Below, piece after piece: positions 32,257-40,782 of a stretch of DNA of 43,079 nucleotides. Under the pieces are notes generated by a model that worked only from the letters and a program-made list of their open reading frames with translations, was not told where the DNA came from and did not search any database. The number at the start of each line of letters is the position of its first letter. The stretch's first letter is position 1. Source of the DNA: [Phormidium] sp. LEGE 05292. Lineage in GTDB: Bacteria > Cyanobacteriota > Cyanobacteriia > Cyanobacteriales > Aerosakkonemataceae. The DNA is taken from assembly GCF_015207735.1 (NCBI RefSeq), contig NZ_JADEWG010000048.1, forward strand, positions 1 through 43,079, written 5' to 3'. Both the position numbers and the translations under genes were made by a program.

Positions 32257-32394
32257 AATCTCTAATGAAAGTTAAATAACTCTAATGACAAGCTATCATT
32301 AGTTCATCCAATAGCCTACCACTTTCACATATTTTAACTACCGATAAATCATAGAGTTTTAACATATTTACTTTGCTTGATCTCGCCTGCTTTA

Positions 32395-33747
32395 TTAAGC
32401 TAATGGCAGCATAATCTCGAACTGAGTACTAATACTGGAGGAAAAGTCTTCTAATTTGTTACTTTGCGATCGCACATTCAACTTACCCCGATGGTTTTGG
32501 GTAATTATTTGATGGCTAATAGCCAATCCTAACCCAGTTCCTTTACCTACTGGCTTAGTGGTAAAAAAAGTTTCAAAAATCCGTCCCTGTATTTCCAAAG
32601 GAATACCTGAACCATTATCACTAATGCGAACGACTGCCCATAATCTACCTTCAGCTTCTACAACTTCTGTACTAACTGTAATCTGTGCTTGCCAGGTCTT
32701 AGGCGCAATAGACACTTTTTCCATTAACGCATCAATAGCATTGTTAATAATGTTGACAAATACTTGACTTAACTGCCCAGAATAACAGCTAACAGGCGGT
32801 AATTTACCATAATTTTTTACTAATTCGATGCTGTACTTGATGCGATTATGTAAAATTAATAACGTACTTTCTAAGCATTCATGGATATCTATAGCTTTTT
32901 GTTGTCCATCCCCGATATGAGAAAAATTACGCAAACTATTAACTATTTTTACTAATCTTTCTGTACCTAACCGCATACTATTAACAATTTGCTGTACATC
33001 ATCTTTTAAAAAGTCAATTTCTATCTCTTGTCGTAAGTTATTGACACTTTCAGGTATAGGATTTACTTCTGTTTCATAAGCTGTAATTAAATCAATAAAA
33101 TCTTGACTATAGTTGGCTAAATATTCTAAATTTCCAGCAATAAAATTAACCGGATTTAAAATTTCATGAGCTACTCCCGCTACCATTTGTCCCAAACTTG
33201 CCATTTTTTCTGTTTGCAAGAGTTGTGATTTAGTTTGTTCATTGATTAAGTTAGTTGCTAGTTCATGAATGCGGGATTGAGCAACCAATAATTGATGAAT
33301 ATCTAATAAACGATAAACTTGCGGCTCAATTTCCACTACTATTGGTTCATCAACTAACTCTGGAGAACGCTGCAAACACCGTTTAGCTGTCTCAACAATT
33401 AACGTATAACAAGGAACAACTAAAGTATGGTTAGGAACTAATAAATATAAAGATTTGATTGGCCTTTTCATAAATATTTCTAACCCATAAGGTCGGCTCA
33501 GACATTCTAAGAACTTGCGTCGGGAAATCATCCCCAAAAGCTGACCTTTTTCTAACACAATAACTCCTGGTAGCAACGGATTCACCTCTAAAGCTTTTGC
33601 TACTTCTTTTCCTGGTTGACTGCTTTCGATACTCAAATCATATAGCAATAGCTCTTGGAGAGTAGAATCTAAAGACAAGTTCTCCATTCCTAATGATGAT
33701 AAATGTGGTATTTCGTCAGTTAAATGTTGTAATGTAAACATGAGCAA
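32395..33747 (-). CDS. histidine kinase with CBS-like N-terminus, intact
   Basis: A 450-residue soluble sensor kinase. The N-terminus (25-155) is a CBS-like module (GVIVLEKGQLLGMISRRKFLECLS, EPIVVEIEPQVYRLLDIHQLL) that in this family could sense adenine nucleotides. A short coiled linker follows, then the H-box H194 (MVAGVAHEILNPV), N-box N335 (NIINNAIDAL), G1 DNGSGIP (377-383), F-box FETFFTT (391-397) and G2 GKGTGLGLAI (401-410): all expected catalytic motifs. No receiver domain and no response regulator gene next door, so it is an orphan. First gene of the minus-strand set that ends with the diguanylate cyclase. Confidence 0.9.
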   Translation of the reverse strand: MLMFTLQHLTDEIPHLSSLGMENLSLDSTLQELLLYDLSIESSQPGKEVAKALEVNPLLPGVIVLEKGQLLGMISRRKFLECLSRPYGLEIFMKRPIKSLYLLVPNHTLVVPCYTLIVETAKRCLQRSPELVDEPIVVEIEPQVYRLLDIHQLLVAQSRIHELATNLINEQTKSQLLQTEKMASLGQMVAGVAHEILNPVNFIAGNLEYLANYSQDFIDLITAYETEVNPIPESVNNLRQEIEIDFLKDDVQQIVNSMRLGTERLVKIVNSLRNFSHIGDGQQKAIDIHECLESTLLILHNRIKYSIELVKNYGKLPPVSCYSGQLSQVFVNIINNAIDALMEKVSIAPKTWQAQITVSTEVVEAEGRLWAVVRISDNGSGIPLEIQGRIFETFFTTKPVGKGTGLGLAISHQIITQNHRGKLNVRSQSNKLEDFSSSISTQFEIMLPLA

Positions 33748-34181
33748 ATATCTCTATAGGGCAACAGAAAAATTTTAATAATAGATTGTATCTAATTTAG
33801 CACCGCAATTTCGGAAATTAAAAATAGATTTGTTAAATTTTTAGCTAAATCAAAATTTAAATTGAAGACAAACTTTTCTTAACCTAAAATTAAATCTCAG
33901 ATATATTATTTGGCTGTAAATATGCAGTTATTAAAATAATACGCAAAAAATTTATTTATTATTGATGAATCTGCTGTTCGTTTAATGAAGAGTGTAGGAT
34001 ATAGCGATCGCACCCCGAAGACTTCGCTGTGTAAATTAAAAATCACACTAGAAATACTTAAACTAATAGTTAGATCTGAGAATGCTAAATAAAAAAATTG
34101 GATAAATTAATACCTGATAATTGACTAATCAAACAAATGAATAATTAAGTAGAAGCACCCATTGAAAAAACCAAGACTTGT
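33748..34181. other. gene-free AT-rich stretch
   Basis: About 430 bases upstream of the kinase genes and downstream of the minus-strand gene at 34182. It must hold the kinase promoter. I see one HIP1 octamer and a short CGAAGACTTCG hairpin near 34015, but no RNA gene, operator or repeat I can support. Confidence 0.4.
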
Positions 34182-34658
34182 TTAAGCCATACCCTGAAAG
34201 CAAAAATTTGACAAAATAAACGGAGTACAAGAGTGTATTTCCACTTTAGTAATGCCTCTTTGCTTTGATTTTAACCAGTTAGAGTGAGGTTTTGTTTGTG
34301 TAGTAGATAGCACAGTTTGCGGAATCTCAGCTGACTGAGTGATCCGATCGAGCAACTTGCCATTAAAGTCGTAAGTAGTTAAAACGATCGAACCACTACC
34401 ACACACTAGAGCCTGAACTGAAGCAACGGGATGTTTAAAAGTGGTCGTTATCAGCATTTTATTTCCCTGCGGCATCAGCACCAAACTACCAGACTGGGTA
34501 AAAAACTCTGGATTAGATGGTTTTAGGGCGATCGCCCCTTGAAATTCCAAACCTAAATGCTTATATTGTGCCATTACAGGCTCAAATAGCTTTAATTGCT
34601 CAAAACTGAGTTCAATCAACCTTGAAGACCTACAGTTCAGTTCAGCTAATTGCGACAT
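34182..34658 (-). CDS. protein of unknown function
   Basis: A 158-residue protein I do not recognise. It starts MSQLAELNCRSSRLIELSFE and contains KHLGLEFQGAIALKPSNPEFF, then alternating beta-rich segments (GSLVLMPQGNKMLITTTFKHP, VQALVCGSGSIVLTTYDFNG), and ends with a hydrophobic FILSNFCFQG. The pattern suggests a beta-sandwich domain, as in some exported or surface proteins, but there is no signal peptide. It is flanked by long gene-free stretches on both sides, so it is probably monocistronic. Real coding is supported by length and by ordinary composition. Confidence 0.65.
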   Translation of the reverse strand: MSQLAELNCRSSRLIELSFEQLKLFEPVMAQYKHLGLEFQGAIALKPSNPEFFTQSGSLVLMPQGNKMLITTTFKHPVASVQALVCGSGSIVLTTYDFNGKLLDRITQSAEIPQTVLSTTQTKPHSNWLKSKQRGITKVEIHSCTPFILSNFCFQGMA

Positions 34659-34924
34659 ATCGTTCTAAATGTAAAAATTTTTTCAGATCGCTACACAAAC
34701 TAAGGTAATAATTTCCAGTGACTAGCGTCAATGTATTTTCGTGACAGTAGTCACTCATAAAAGTACTATCTACCTTTAGGCAGAACAATAGATCCCTCTT
34801 AAGGGTGAAGATTTACACTTAAACCAATCACAGCCAGAAAACCACCATGTTCATCTTTAGCTTAGAAACGCCTTTAATCAGCCCTCTCCCCTGGCAACAA
34901 TCTCTATTTACCACTATATTGCTG

Positions 34925-34952
34925 TTGTCAGCAGATATACCGTTTTGATAAT
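34925..34952 (+). promoter_or_regulatory. promoter of the permease gene
   Basis: TTGTCA (34925-34930) and GATAAT (34947-34952), 16 bases apart, match sigma-70-type -35 and -10 elements about 70 bp before the permease start. The -10 overlaps the candidate Zur box. Confidence 0.5.
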
Positions 34953-34960
34953 AAGGATCA
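34946..34960 (+). promoter_or_regulatory. candidate Zur (zinc uptake regulator) operator
   Basis: TGATAATAAGGATCA matches the cyanobacterial Zur 7-1-7 box TGATAAT-N-ATTATCA at 12 of 14 defined bases. It overlaps the -10 of the permease promoter, where a bound repressor would block transcription. Confidence 0.5.
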
Positions 34961-35019
34961 ATTAGTTAAAATATCTTGACAATCTCCACTGGTAAACAAC
35001 GCCCTCCGCCTGGAACCTA

Positions 35020-36063
35020 ATGAATCAATTGCACAATGGTTTTACCCTATTTCTCAGCTTGCTAGTAGAAGCTCTGCCCTTTCTACTACTGGGAGTATTG
35101 TTCTCTGGTTTGCTACTGCTGTTCGTTGACGAACGCAAGCTGGCAAATGCTTTACCTCGTCACCCGCTATTGGGTGCTTTCGTTGGCAGTTTAATCGGTT
35201 TCCTGTTTCCAGTTTGTGAGTGTGGTAACGTACCCGTAGCTAGACGCTTAATCACCCAAGGAGTACCCGCATCAGTAGCGATCGGTTTTCTTCTAGCAGC
35301 ACCTACCGTTAACCCCATTGTAATTTGGGCAACTTGGACAGCTTTCCGCGACCAACCAGAAATTGTTGTCCTGCGCGTCGTCCTTTCCTTAGCGATCGCT
35401 ACCATTATTGGCTGGGTATTTAGCACTCAAGCAGACTTGCGACCTTTACTGCAAACATCGGTTGCCAACGCGATGCCTACCCCGACCAAAAAACGTCAAG
35501 GTTTTTGGTCACAGATGTCACCGCAGGAAGAATCTGTCCCAGCTTTATTGCAGTCAGGAACCTTCTTAATTTCCGGTTCCGGTCAAGCTATTCGCATGGA
35601 TGCAGCTACATTACCGATGACTGCTAGTGTCGGTACTACCAAATCCTTAAAATCCATCAAATATCGGCTAGGTTTGTTTTTAGAGAATAGCGTCCAAGAA
35701 TTGCGCGAACTTGGAGCAGTTTTGATCGTGGGAAGTGCGATCGCAGCAACCATTCAAGTCGCAGTTCCCCGCGAATTAATCCTCAGCTTAGGACAAGGGC
35801 CTATTACTTCCATCATCGCCATGATGGTATTAGCCGCAGTAGTTTCTATATGCTCTACAGTAGACTCATTTTTTGCCCTCTCCTTCGCCACAGCATTTAC
35901 CCCCGCTTCCCTACTCGCATTTTTAATTTTTGGGCCAATGATTGACCTCAAAGGCATTGGCTTAATGTTGTCAATCTTTAAGGGAAGAGCCGTAATTTAT
36001 ATCTTTGCTTTAGCAGCGCAACTGACATTCCTGTTTACCTTGATTTATCAAATGATTTACTAA
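35020..36063 (+). CDS. permease, DUF318/SO_0444-like, possible metal transport
   Basis: A 347-residue inner-membrane protein with about eight helices (LFLSLLVEALPFLLLGVLFS, LLGAFVGSLIGFLFPVCECG, FLLAAPTVNPIVIWATW and more). The conserved signature FPVCECGNVPVARRLITQGVP (about 62-82) with its two cysteines belongs to the DUF318/ArsP-like permeases, which include arsenic and copper/zinc transporters. A hydrophilic loop of about 60 residues (135-220) splits it into two halves. The next gene is TIGR03943; this pair corresponds to Bacillus YcgR-YcgQ. A Zur-like box lies in its promoter. Substrate and direction are inferred, not shown. Confidence 0.85.
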   Translation: MNQLHNGFTLFLSLLVEALPFLLLGVLFSGLLLLFVDERKLANALPRHPLLGAFVGSLIGFLFPVCECGNVPVARRLITQGVPASVAIGFLLAAPTVNPIVIWATWTAFRDQPEIVVLRVVLSLAIATIIGWVFSTQADLRPLLQTSVANAMPTPTKKRQGFWSQMSPQEESVPALLQSGTFLISGSGQAIRMDAATLPMTASVGTTKSLKSIKYRLGLFLENSVQELRELGAVLIVGSAIAATIQVAVPRELILSLGQGPITSIIAMMVLAAVVSICSTVDSFFALSFATAFTPASLLAFLIFGPMIDLKGIGLMLSIFKGRAVIYIFALAAQLTFLFTLIYQMIY

Positions 36064-36222
36064 AAACTCATAACTGATAAAAGACCATTAACCTAGATCG
36101 TCAACTAATGCAGCGTGGCAGAAATAACTAAACAGTGAAACACCTTTGTAGAAAATTTATTTCCTTGGAACCAACTGCTTTGTTTTACTAATCTTGTCCC
36201 ATTCACTATCACTTGTTCCCCG

Positions 36223-37023
36223 ATGGCTTTCACATTCAAGAAAAAACTGAAAATCAATCAATCTCTAGTATCTTGGCTAGATGTAATCGGCATTATTGCT
36301 TGGGGTATTTTGCTGTTAAAATATTGGTTCACAGACCAACTTGGTTTGCTCATTCACCCCGATTATTTTTGGTTAACAATTTGCGGTGGCTTTGGGTTAT
36401 TGACGATCGGTGGCTGTAAAGCATGGTTAATGCTCAAACCATATCTCAAACAAAGACCCTACTCTCGGAAAAATTATATTCCCCCACAATCAGAGCAGCA
36501 TATTACTCTATTTCCGCCTGGTGTAAGCAGTATCATCCTAATCACAGCAGCAATTTTAGGGTTTTTTATTTCTCCTCGGATATTCACTAGCCAAATCGCT
36601 TTACAACGAGGAGTTACTGACACTCTGTTAATGACTCGCGCTCAACCTAAAGAATTTAAAACCGCCAAACATCCCGAACAACGTACTCTAATAGACTGGG
36701 TGAGAACTTTAAATGTTTATCCAGAACCAGATGCTTATACTGGACAAAAAGCAAAAGTAGAAGGATTTGTCATCCATCCCCCGCAACTGCCAGATAATTA
36801 TCTATTAATATCTCGATTTGTTATTACCTGCTGTGCCGCAGATGCTTATCCAGTAGGTTTACCAGTTAAACTGACCTCATCTCGTAGCACTTTTGCTCCT
36901 GATACCTGGTTAAATGTACAAGGTGAGATGATCACAGAAACTCTATCAGGTAAACGTCAGTTAGTTATTAACGCTAATTCGATAACTCCAATTCCCGAAC
37001 CGAAAAATCCTTACAATTATTAG
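36223..37023 (+). CDS. TIGR03943 family protein, partner of the permease
   Basis: A 266-residue membrane protein: helices at about 17-35 (VSWLDVIGIIAWGILLLKYW), 43-65 and 100-115, then a soluble domain ending in the conserved YLLISRFVITCCAADAYPVGLPV (about 190-215), with the paired cysteines and aspartate typical of TIGR03943/DUF1980. Two-gene sets of a DUF318 permease and this family are widespread in bacteria, so the two probably form one membrane complex. It follows 160 bp after the permease on the same strand. The paired cysteines could bind a metal, which fits a Zur-controlled role. Confidence 0.85.
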   Translation: MAFTFKKKLKINQSLVSWLDVIGIIAWGILLLKYWFTDQLGLLIHPDYFWLTICGGFGLLTIGGCKAWLMLKPYLKQRPYSRKNYIPPQSEQHITLFPPGVSSIILITAAILGFFISPRIFTSQIALQRGVTDTLLMTRAQPKEFKTAKHPEQRTLIDWVRTLNVYPEPDAYTGQKAKVEGFVIHPPQLPDNYLLISRFVITCCAADAYPVGLPVKLTSSRSTFAPDTWLNVQGEMITETLSGKRQLVINANSITPIPEPKNPYNY

Positions 37024-37097
37024 ACGGAAAATTTAGTGCAACATCAGAGAAATAACTAGAGAGTTAAAAATAAGTAACAGCTCTGTATTAGCTTTTT

Positions 37098-37121
37098 TTA
37101 CTTCTGCCTTCTGCCTTCTTG
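37098..37121. repeat. TGCCTTC heptamer, short array
   Basis: Two to three copies of TGCCTTC followed by TTGTATTG, similar to the array at 1828-1862. It lies just before the start of the next gene. Confidence 0.75.
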
Positions 37122-37146
37122 TATTGTCCTCCATCACCAATTACTC

Positions 37147-38658
37147 ATGATCAATCGAACGATCAAATTCAAATCAATTCAATCCCTCGATCGCATTGCC
37201 ATTACACTTATGGTGGGACTGACGATAGCAATTGCTATTCTCCTTTTTCAGGGAGATCATTCAGTACCTCGCGTCAGAAGTTTCACCTGGCAAGATAAAC
37301 AAATTGGTGTAGAAAATGACCGTTTTGTGATTACCTTTACTCGTCCAATGGATCGGGCCAGCGTGGAAAAAAATTTACAAATTAATCCACCTTTACCAGG
37401 AAAATTTAGTTGGGCGGGTCGCAGGTTAGTTTACACTTTAATTTCCCCTGCTCCTTATGGTACAGAGTATCAACTAACTTTACAAAAAGCTACTGATAAA
37501 TATAGTAACTCTGGAAAAAACGGAGCAATTTTACAACCATTTAATGCAAAATTTCGCACCCGCGATCGCGCCTTCGCTTATATAGGTGTAGAAGGAGAAA
37601 ATTCCGGGCAATTAATGTTAGTTAATCTCAGTGCTGCCGAACCTAAACCAATTGTTTTAACTCCAAAAGATTTAGTAGTATCAGATTTTAAATTCTATCC
37701 CCAAGGCGATCGCATATTATTTCTCGCAAACGATCGCAACTCCCAACGTCAAGGAGCTCTACAACAACAACTTTATGAAGTAACAACAGGTATTCATACT
37801 AATTCCCCAGAGCAACAACCAGTCTCTCAAGAACCAGCAGGTAAACTAAAGTTAGTTTTAGACAATAAAGATTATCAAATTTTGAAATTCGACTTATCTC
37901 CTGATGGGCAAACTATCGTGATGCAACTGGTAAGTCGGCGCAACCCAGGCGAGTTTGGCATCTGGACTTTACAACCTAATTCTACACCAAAACCCTTACC
38001 AGGAAAACCCGGAGGCGACTTTTTAATTACTCCAGATAGCAAAGCTTTAGCTGTTACTCAAGGCGAAGGATTAGCGATCGTTCCCTTAACAGGTTCCCAA
38101 GCTCAACCATTAGATTTTCTGCCCAAATATGGCTCAATTTTAACTTTTTCAAGAGATGGTTTAGCCGCTGCCACAGTAAAATTTAATCAAGACTTTACGC
38201 GATCGCTATTTCTCGTCAATACTCAAGGAACAGAAAAAGAATTACAACGCATTAATGGTTCAATATTAAATGCTAAATTCGACCCCACAAACCAAACCCT
38301 TTATTGTCTTTTTACCAAACTTGTCTCCGGTGAACAATATCAAGAACAACCATATATTGCCGCCATTAACCTCAAAACCGGAGAAACTAAAAAGCTATTA
38401 GAATTCTCCCCTAATCAGCGACAAGTGCAAATGAATTTGTCACCTGACGGAATTGCAATATTATTCGATCAACCATTAATCACACCTCAACCCGCAGCCG
38501 GAATCTCTGACGCAGTGCGAACAGATGACAATGCAGCCATTGTAACAAGTCGTTTATGGTTACTACCAATCTCTTCAATTAATACCACCGAAGCATCAAC
38601 CACTGCCCAGCCAGAAGAACTCCCCATCACAGGAGTTCGTCCTGTTTGGCTACCCTAG
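37147..38658 (+). CDS. membrane-anchored Ig-like/beta-propeller protein, function unknown
   Basis: A 503-residue protein. A single hydrophobic segment (about 19-38, AITLMVGLTIAIAILLFQG) anchors it, leaving the rest outside. Residues 42-135 look like a bacterial Ig-like domain of the Big_5/SbsA type (FVITFTRPMDRASVEKNLQI, GTEYQLTLQKATD). From about 145 to the end there are repeats of the WD40/TolB beta-propeller type (FDLSPDGQTIVMQL, FLITPDSKALAVTQ, LTFSRDGLAAATV, MNLSPDGIAILFD). Such proteins usually bind other proteins or polysaccharides. It lies downstream of the permease pair, but the 120-bp gap with repeats argues for a separate unit. Confidence 0.8.
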   Translation: MINRTIKFKSIQSLDRIAITLMVGLTIAIAILLFQGDHSVPRVRSFTWQDKQIGVENDRFVITFTRPMDRASVEKNLQINPPLPGKFSWAGRRLVYTLISPAPYGTEYQLTLQKATDKYSNSGKNGAILQPFNAKFRTRDRAFAYIGVEGENSGQLMLVNLSAAEPKPIVLTPKDLVVSDFKFYPQGDRILFLANDRNSQRQGALQQQLYEVTTGIHTNSPEQQPVSQEPAGKLKLVLDNKDYQILKFDLSPDGQTIVMQLVSRRNPGEFGIWTLQPNSTPKPLPGKPGGDFLITPDSKALAVTQGEGLAIVPLTGSQAQPLDFLPKYGSILTFSRDGLAAATVKFNQDFTRSLFLVNTQGTEKELQRINGSILNAKFDPTNQTLYCLFTKLVSGEQYQEQPYIAAINLKTGETKKLLEFSPNQRQVQMNLSPDGIAILFDQPLITPQPAAGISDAVRTDDNAAIVTSRLWLLPISSINTTEASTTAQPEELPITGVRPVWLP

Positions 38659-39014
38659 TACAAGAAGGCTCTAAGGCAGAAGAGAAAAAGGCTTTTCCGT
38701 CCAGCTTTTTAAGTGTTTTCAACTGCTCAATCATTTCTATTGTGCTGCACTAGTTAAGCTGTTTGTTTAATTGCTAATCTAGGTAGCAGAGGGACAGGGG
38801 AAAAGGGGAAAGGGTCTGAAGGTTCAGGTTGCAACTAATTCCTTAAGATTAGGTATAAGACCCTACATCAATAAAACAAAGGAATACGGCTAGACTAAAG
38901 TTGACCTACGGTACTAGGAAAGTTTTTGGCTTTGTATTTTCAAATTTCTGAGAGAATTTCCTTCAGAAAATTAAATAAACAAAGCTAGAAACCCTTCCTT
39001 TTTCAAGAGAAGCA
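38659..39014. other. gene-free stretch, low-complexity and promoter
   Basis: About 355 bases. It starts with remnants of the GGCAGAA repeat (38665-38690), has an AAAAAGGC...GCTTTTT partial hairpin (38684-38711) that could end the previous transcript, a GGGGAAAAGGGGAAAGGG run (38796-38813), and then the presumed promoter of the pentapeptide gene. I see no RNA gene. Confidence 0.4.
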
Positions 39015-40757
39015 ATGGAAATACAGGAATTTCTCACTCGCTATAAACAGGGAGAACGCGATTTTGCTGGTGTCGATTTAAGTGGAGCTATTCTTACAGG
39101 TATCAACTTACAAGACATCAACCTTACAGGCGCTAATCTTACAGGTGCTAATCTCAGCTGGTCATTTTTTAATCGCGCTCAATTAGCTAACGCTTGTCTT
39201 CGCCAAGCAGACCTGCGCCATGTTACTTTTACTAATGCTAATCTTAGTCAAGCAATTTTAAGTGGTGTAAACTTAACTAAAGCAGATTTACATTTTGCTA
39301 ATTTACAAAATTGCGATTTAAATTGGGCAATATTAGAACAAGCAGATCTCACTAGCGCAAATTTCCAAGGCGCGAAACTAGATCAAAGTAATTTGGAACA
39401 AGCCAAATTAGTTCAAACGCAATTAATTCAAGCTGAATTAATGGAAGCAAATTTGCGAAAAACCCAGTTAATTAATGCTAACTTAAATGCGGCAAATTTG
39501 CGCGAAGCTAATTTAGAATTAGCCGATTTACGAGATGCAACTTTAATTGGAACTAATTTAACTGAAGCTAACTTAAACGGCGTTTGTTTGCGTGGTGCAG
39601 ATTTGAGCGAAGCAGATTTACATCGGGTAATTCTAACTGGTGCAGATTTGAGTGACGCTTGTCTGAATAATGCAGACTTAAGTCGGGCTAATTTAGCTGG
39701 TTCTTATCTATTAAAAACTAGTTTTAGAAAAGCTTATTTATTAAGGGCTACTTTGGAAGATGTATTAATGTTACGGGCAGATTTAAGTGAAGCAAATTTT
39801 CGCGGATCTAACTTGAAAAGAGCCGATCTTAGCGGTGCTTATTTGAGCGATACAAATTTGAGTGAAACTGATTTAACAGGGTGTTTGTTCTTGGAAAGCA
39901 GTTTGATTCGGGTGAATTTAGATCGATCGCAAATGACAGGCTGTTGTATTTATAATTGGCAGTTAGAAGATGTAGACCTTTCCCAAATTGATTGTGATTA
40001 TGTTTTTACTCAATTTAATTATGCTACTAAAAGCCCAACCGATCGCTATCCCGTCGGACGCAATCTAAAACCCGGAGAGTTAGCACAACAATATCTTGAA
40101 GATAGTTCCCAAATCAAAATTAACTTTAAAGAACCACCAAATTGGGAAGCATTGATTTTTTCAATAGCTAAACTTGAACAAGATTTTCCTAATTTAAAAT
40201 TCATTATTAAATCTTTTGAATCAGTAGCAGGTGCTTATCTATTAAAGATTAGTTGTAATCGCCCCGTAAATAACCAAAAGATGCGATCGCGTTTAGCAGA
40301 AATTTACTTTAATATGTTACAAAAACTTCAAATTAAACGTCAAAAAATTCTTGGCTTACTAAATATAATTGAACTCAAAAACGAGGAACTGGTAACAACA
40401 AGTACTCCAGTAATAACAAAAATAGAACCAAAACCAATGAACCAAGAAAACATTAGTTTGTACCGCGAAGTATTGCAACAAATTGAAATTATAATTATGT
40501 CTCAACCACCAGAAAAATTATTTGAAAGTATTCAAAGGTTGGTGAATTTTCTCAATGTAAAAGGCATTTCTACTGAAGAAATTCAAAATAAAATTATTGG
40601 TCAAGCAATTCTGCGTCGCGCCAAACAAGAACAAACATTTCAAAAACAGCTCATCCAGTGGGAAAAAAGTGCTGCACCTGAAATTCGTCTTTCTCCAATT
40701 GGTTCAGCAATCAGATCTGCGATCGCCATTCTTTGGCAAAAGTACCAACAATTTTAA
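39015..40757 (+). CDS. pentapeptide-repeat protein with an unassigned C-terminal domain
   Basis: A 580-residue protein. The N-terminal 18 residues (MEIQEFLTRYKQGERDFAG) lead into about 60 A(D/N)LxX pentapeptides spanning 18-325 (VDLSGAILTGINLQDINLTGANL and onward), a long right-handed quadrilateral beta helix of about 15 turns. Residues 340-580 form a separate domain (KPGELAQQYLEDSSQIKINF, WEALIFSIAKLEQDFPNLKFII, GISTEEIQNKIIGQAILRRAKQEQ) that I cannot assign. No signal peptide. In cyanobacteria this architecture recurs, sometimes near signalling genes; its role is unknown. The last codons are inside a perfect palindrome shared with the convergent wecB. Confidence 0.88.
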   Translation: MEIQEFLTRYKQGERDFAGVDLSGAILTGINLQDINLTGANLTGANLSWSFFNRAQLANACLRQADLRHVTFTNANLSQAILSGVNLTKADLHFANLQNCDLNWAILEQADLTSANFQGAKLDQSNLEQAKLVQTQLIQAELMEANLRKTQLINANLNAANLREANLELADLRDATLIGTNLTEANLNGVCLRGADLSEADLHRVILTGADLSDACLNNADLSRANLAGSYLLKTSFRKAYLLRATLEDVLMLRADLSEANFRGSNLKRADLSGAYLSDTNLSETDLTGCLFLESSLIRVNLDRSQMTGCCIYNWQLEDVDLSQIDCDYVFTQFNYATKSPTDRYPVGRNLKPGELAQQYLEDSSQIKINFKEPPNWEALIFSIAKLEQDFPNLKFIIKSFESVAGAYLLKISCNRPVNNQKMRSRLAEIYFNMLQKLQIKRQKILGLLNIIELKNEELVTTSTPVITKIEPKPMNQENISLYREVLQQIEIIIMSQPPEKLFESIQRLVNFLNVKGISTEEIQNKIIGQAILRRAKQEQTFQKQLIQWEKSAAPEIRLSPIGSAIRSAIAILWQKYQQF

Positions 40758-40782
40758 TTAAGCTGTTTAATTAAAATTGTTG
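40746..40782. terminator. bidirectional terminator holding both stop codons
   Basis: Perfect 16-bp inverted repeat, CAACAATTTTAATTAA (40746-40761) and its complement (40767-40782), around GCTGT. The stop of the plus-strand pentapeptide gene (40755-40757) and of the minus-strand wecB (40767-40769) both lie in it. A/T-rich inner arms give a T-run on either strand. Confidence 0.7.

Noticed and set aside
34848-34949. 33-codon frame upstream of the permease (MFIFSLETPLISPL...)
   Set aside because: No ribosome-binding site, and it runs into the permease promoter; probably chance.
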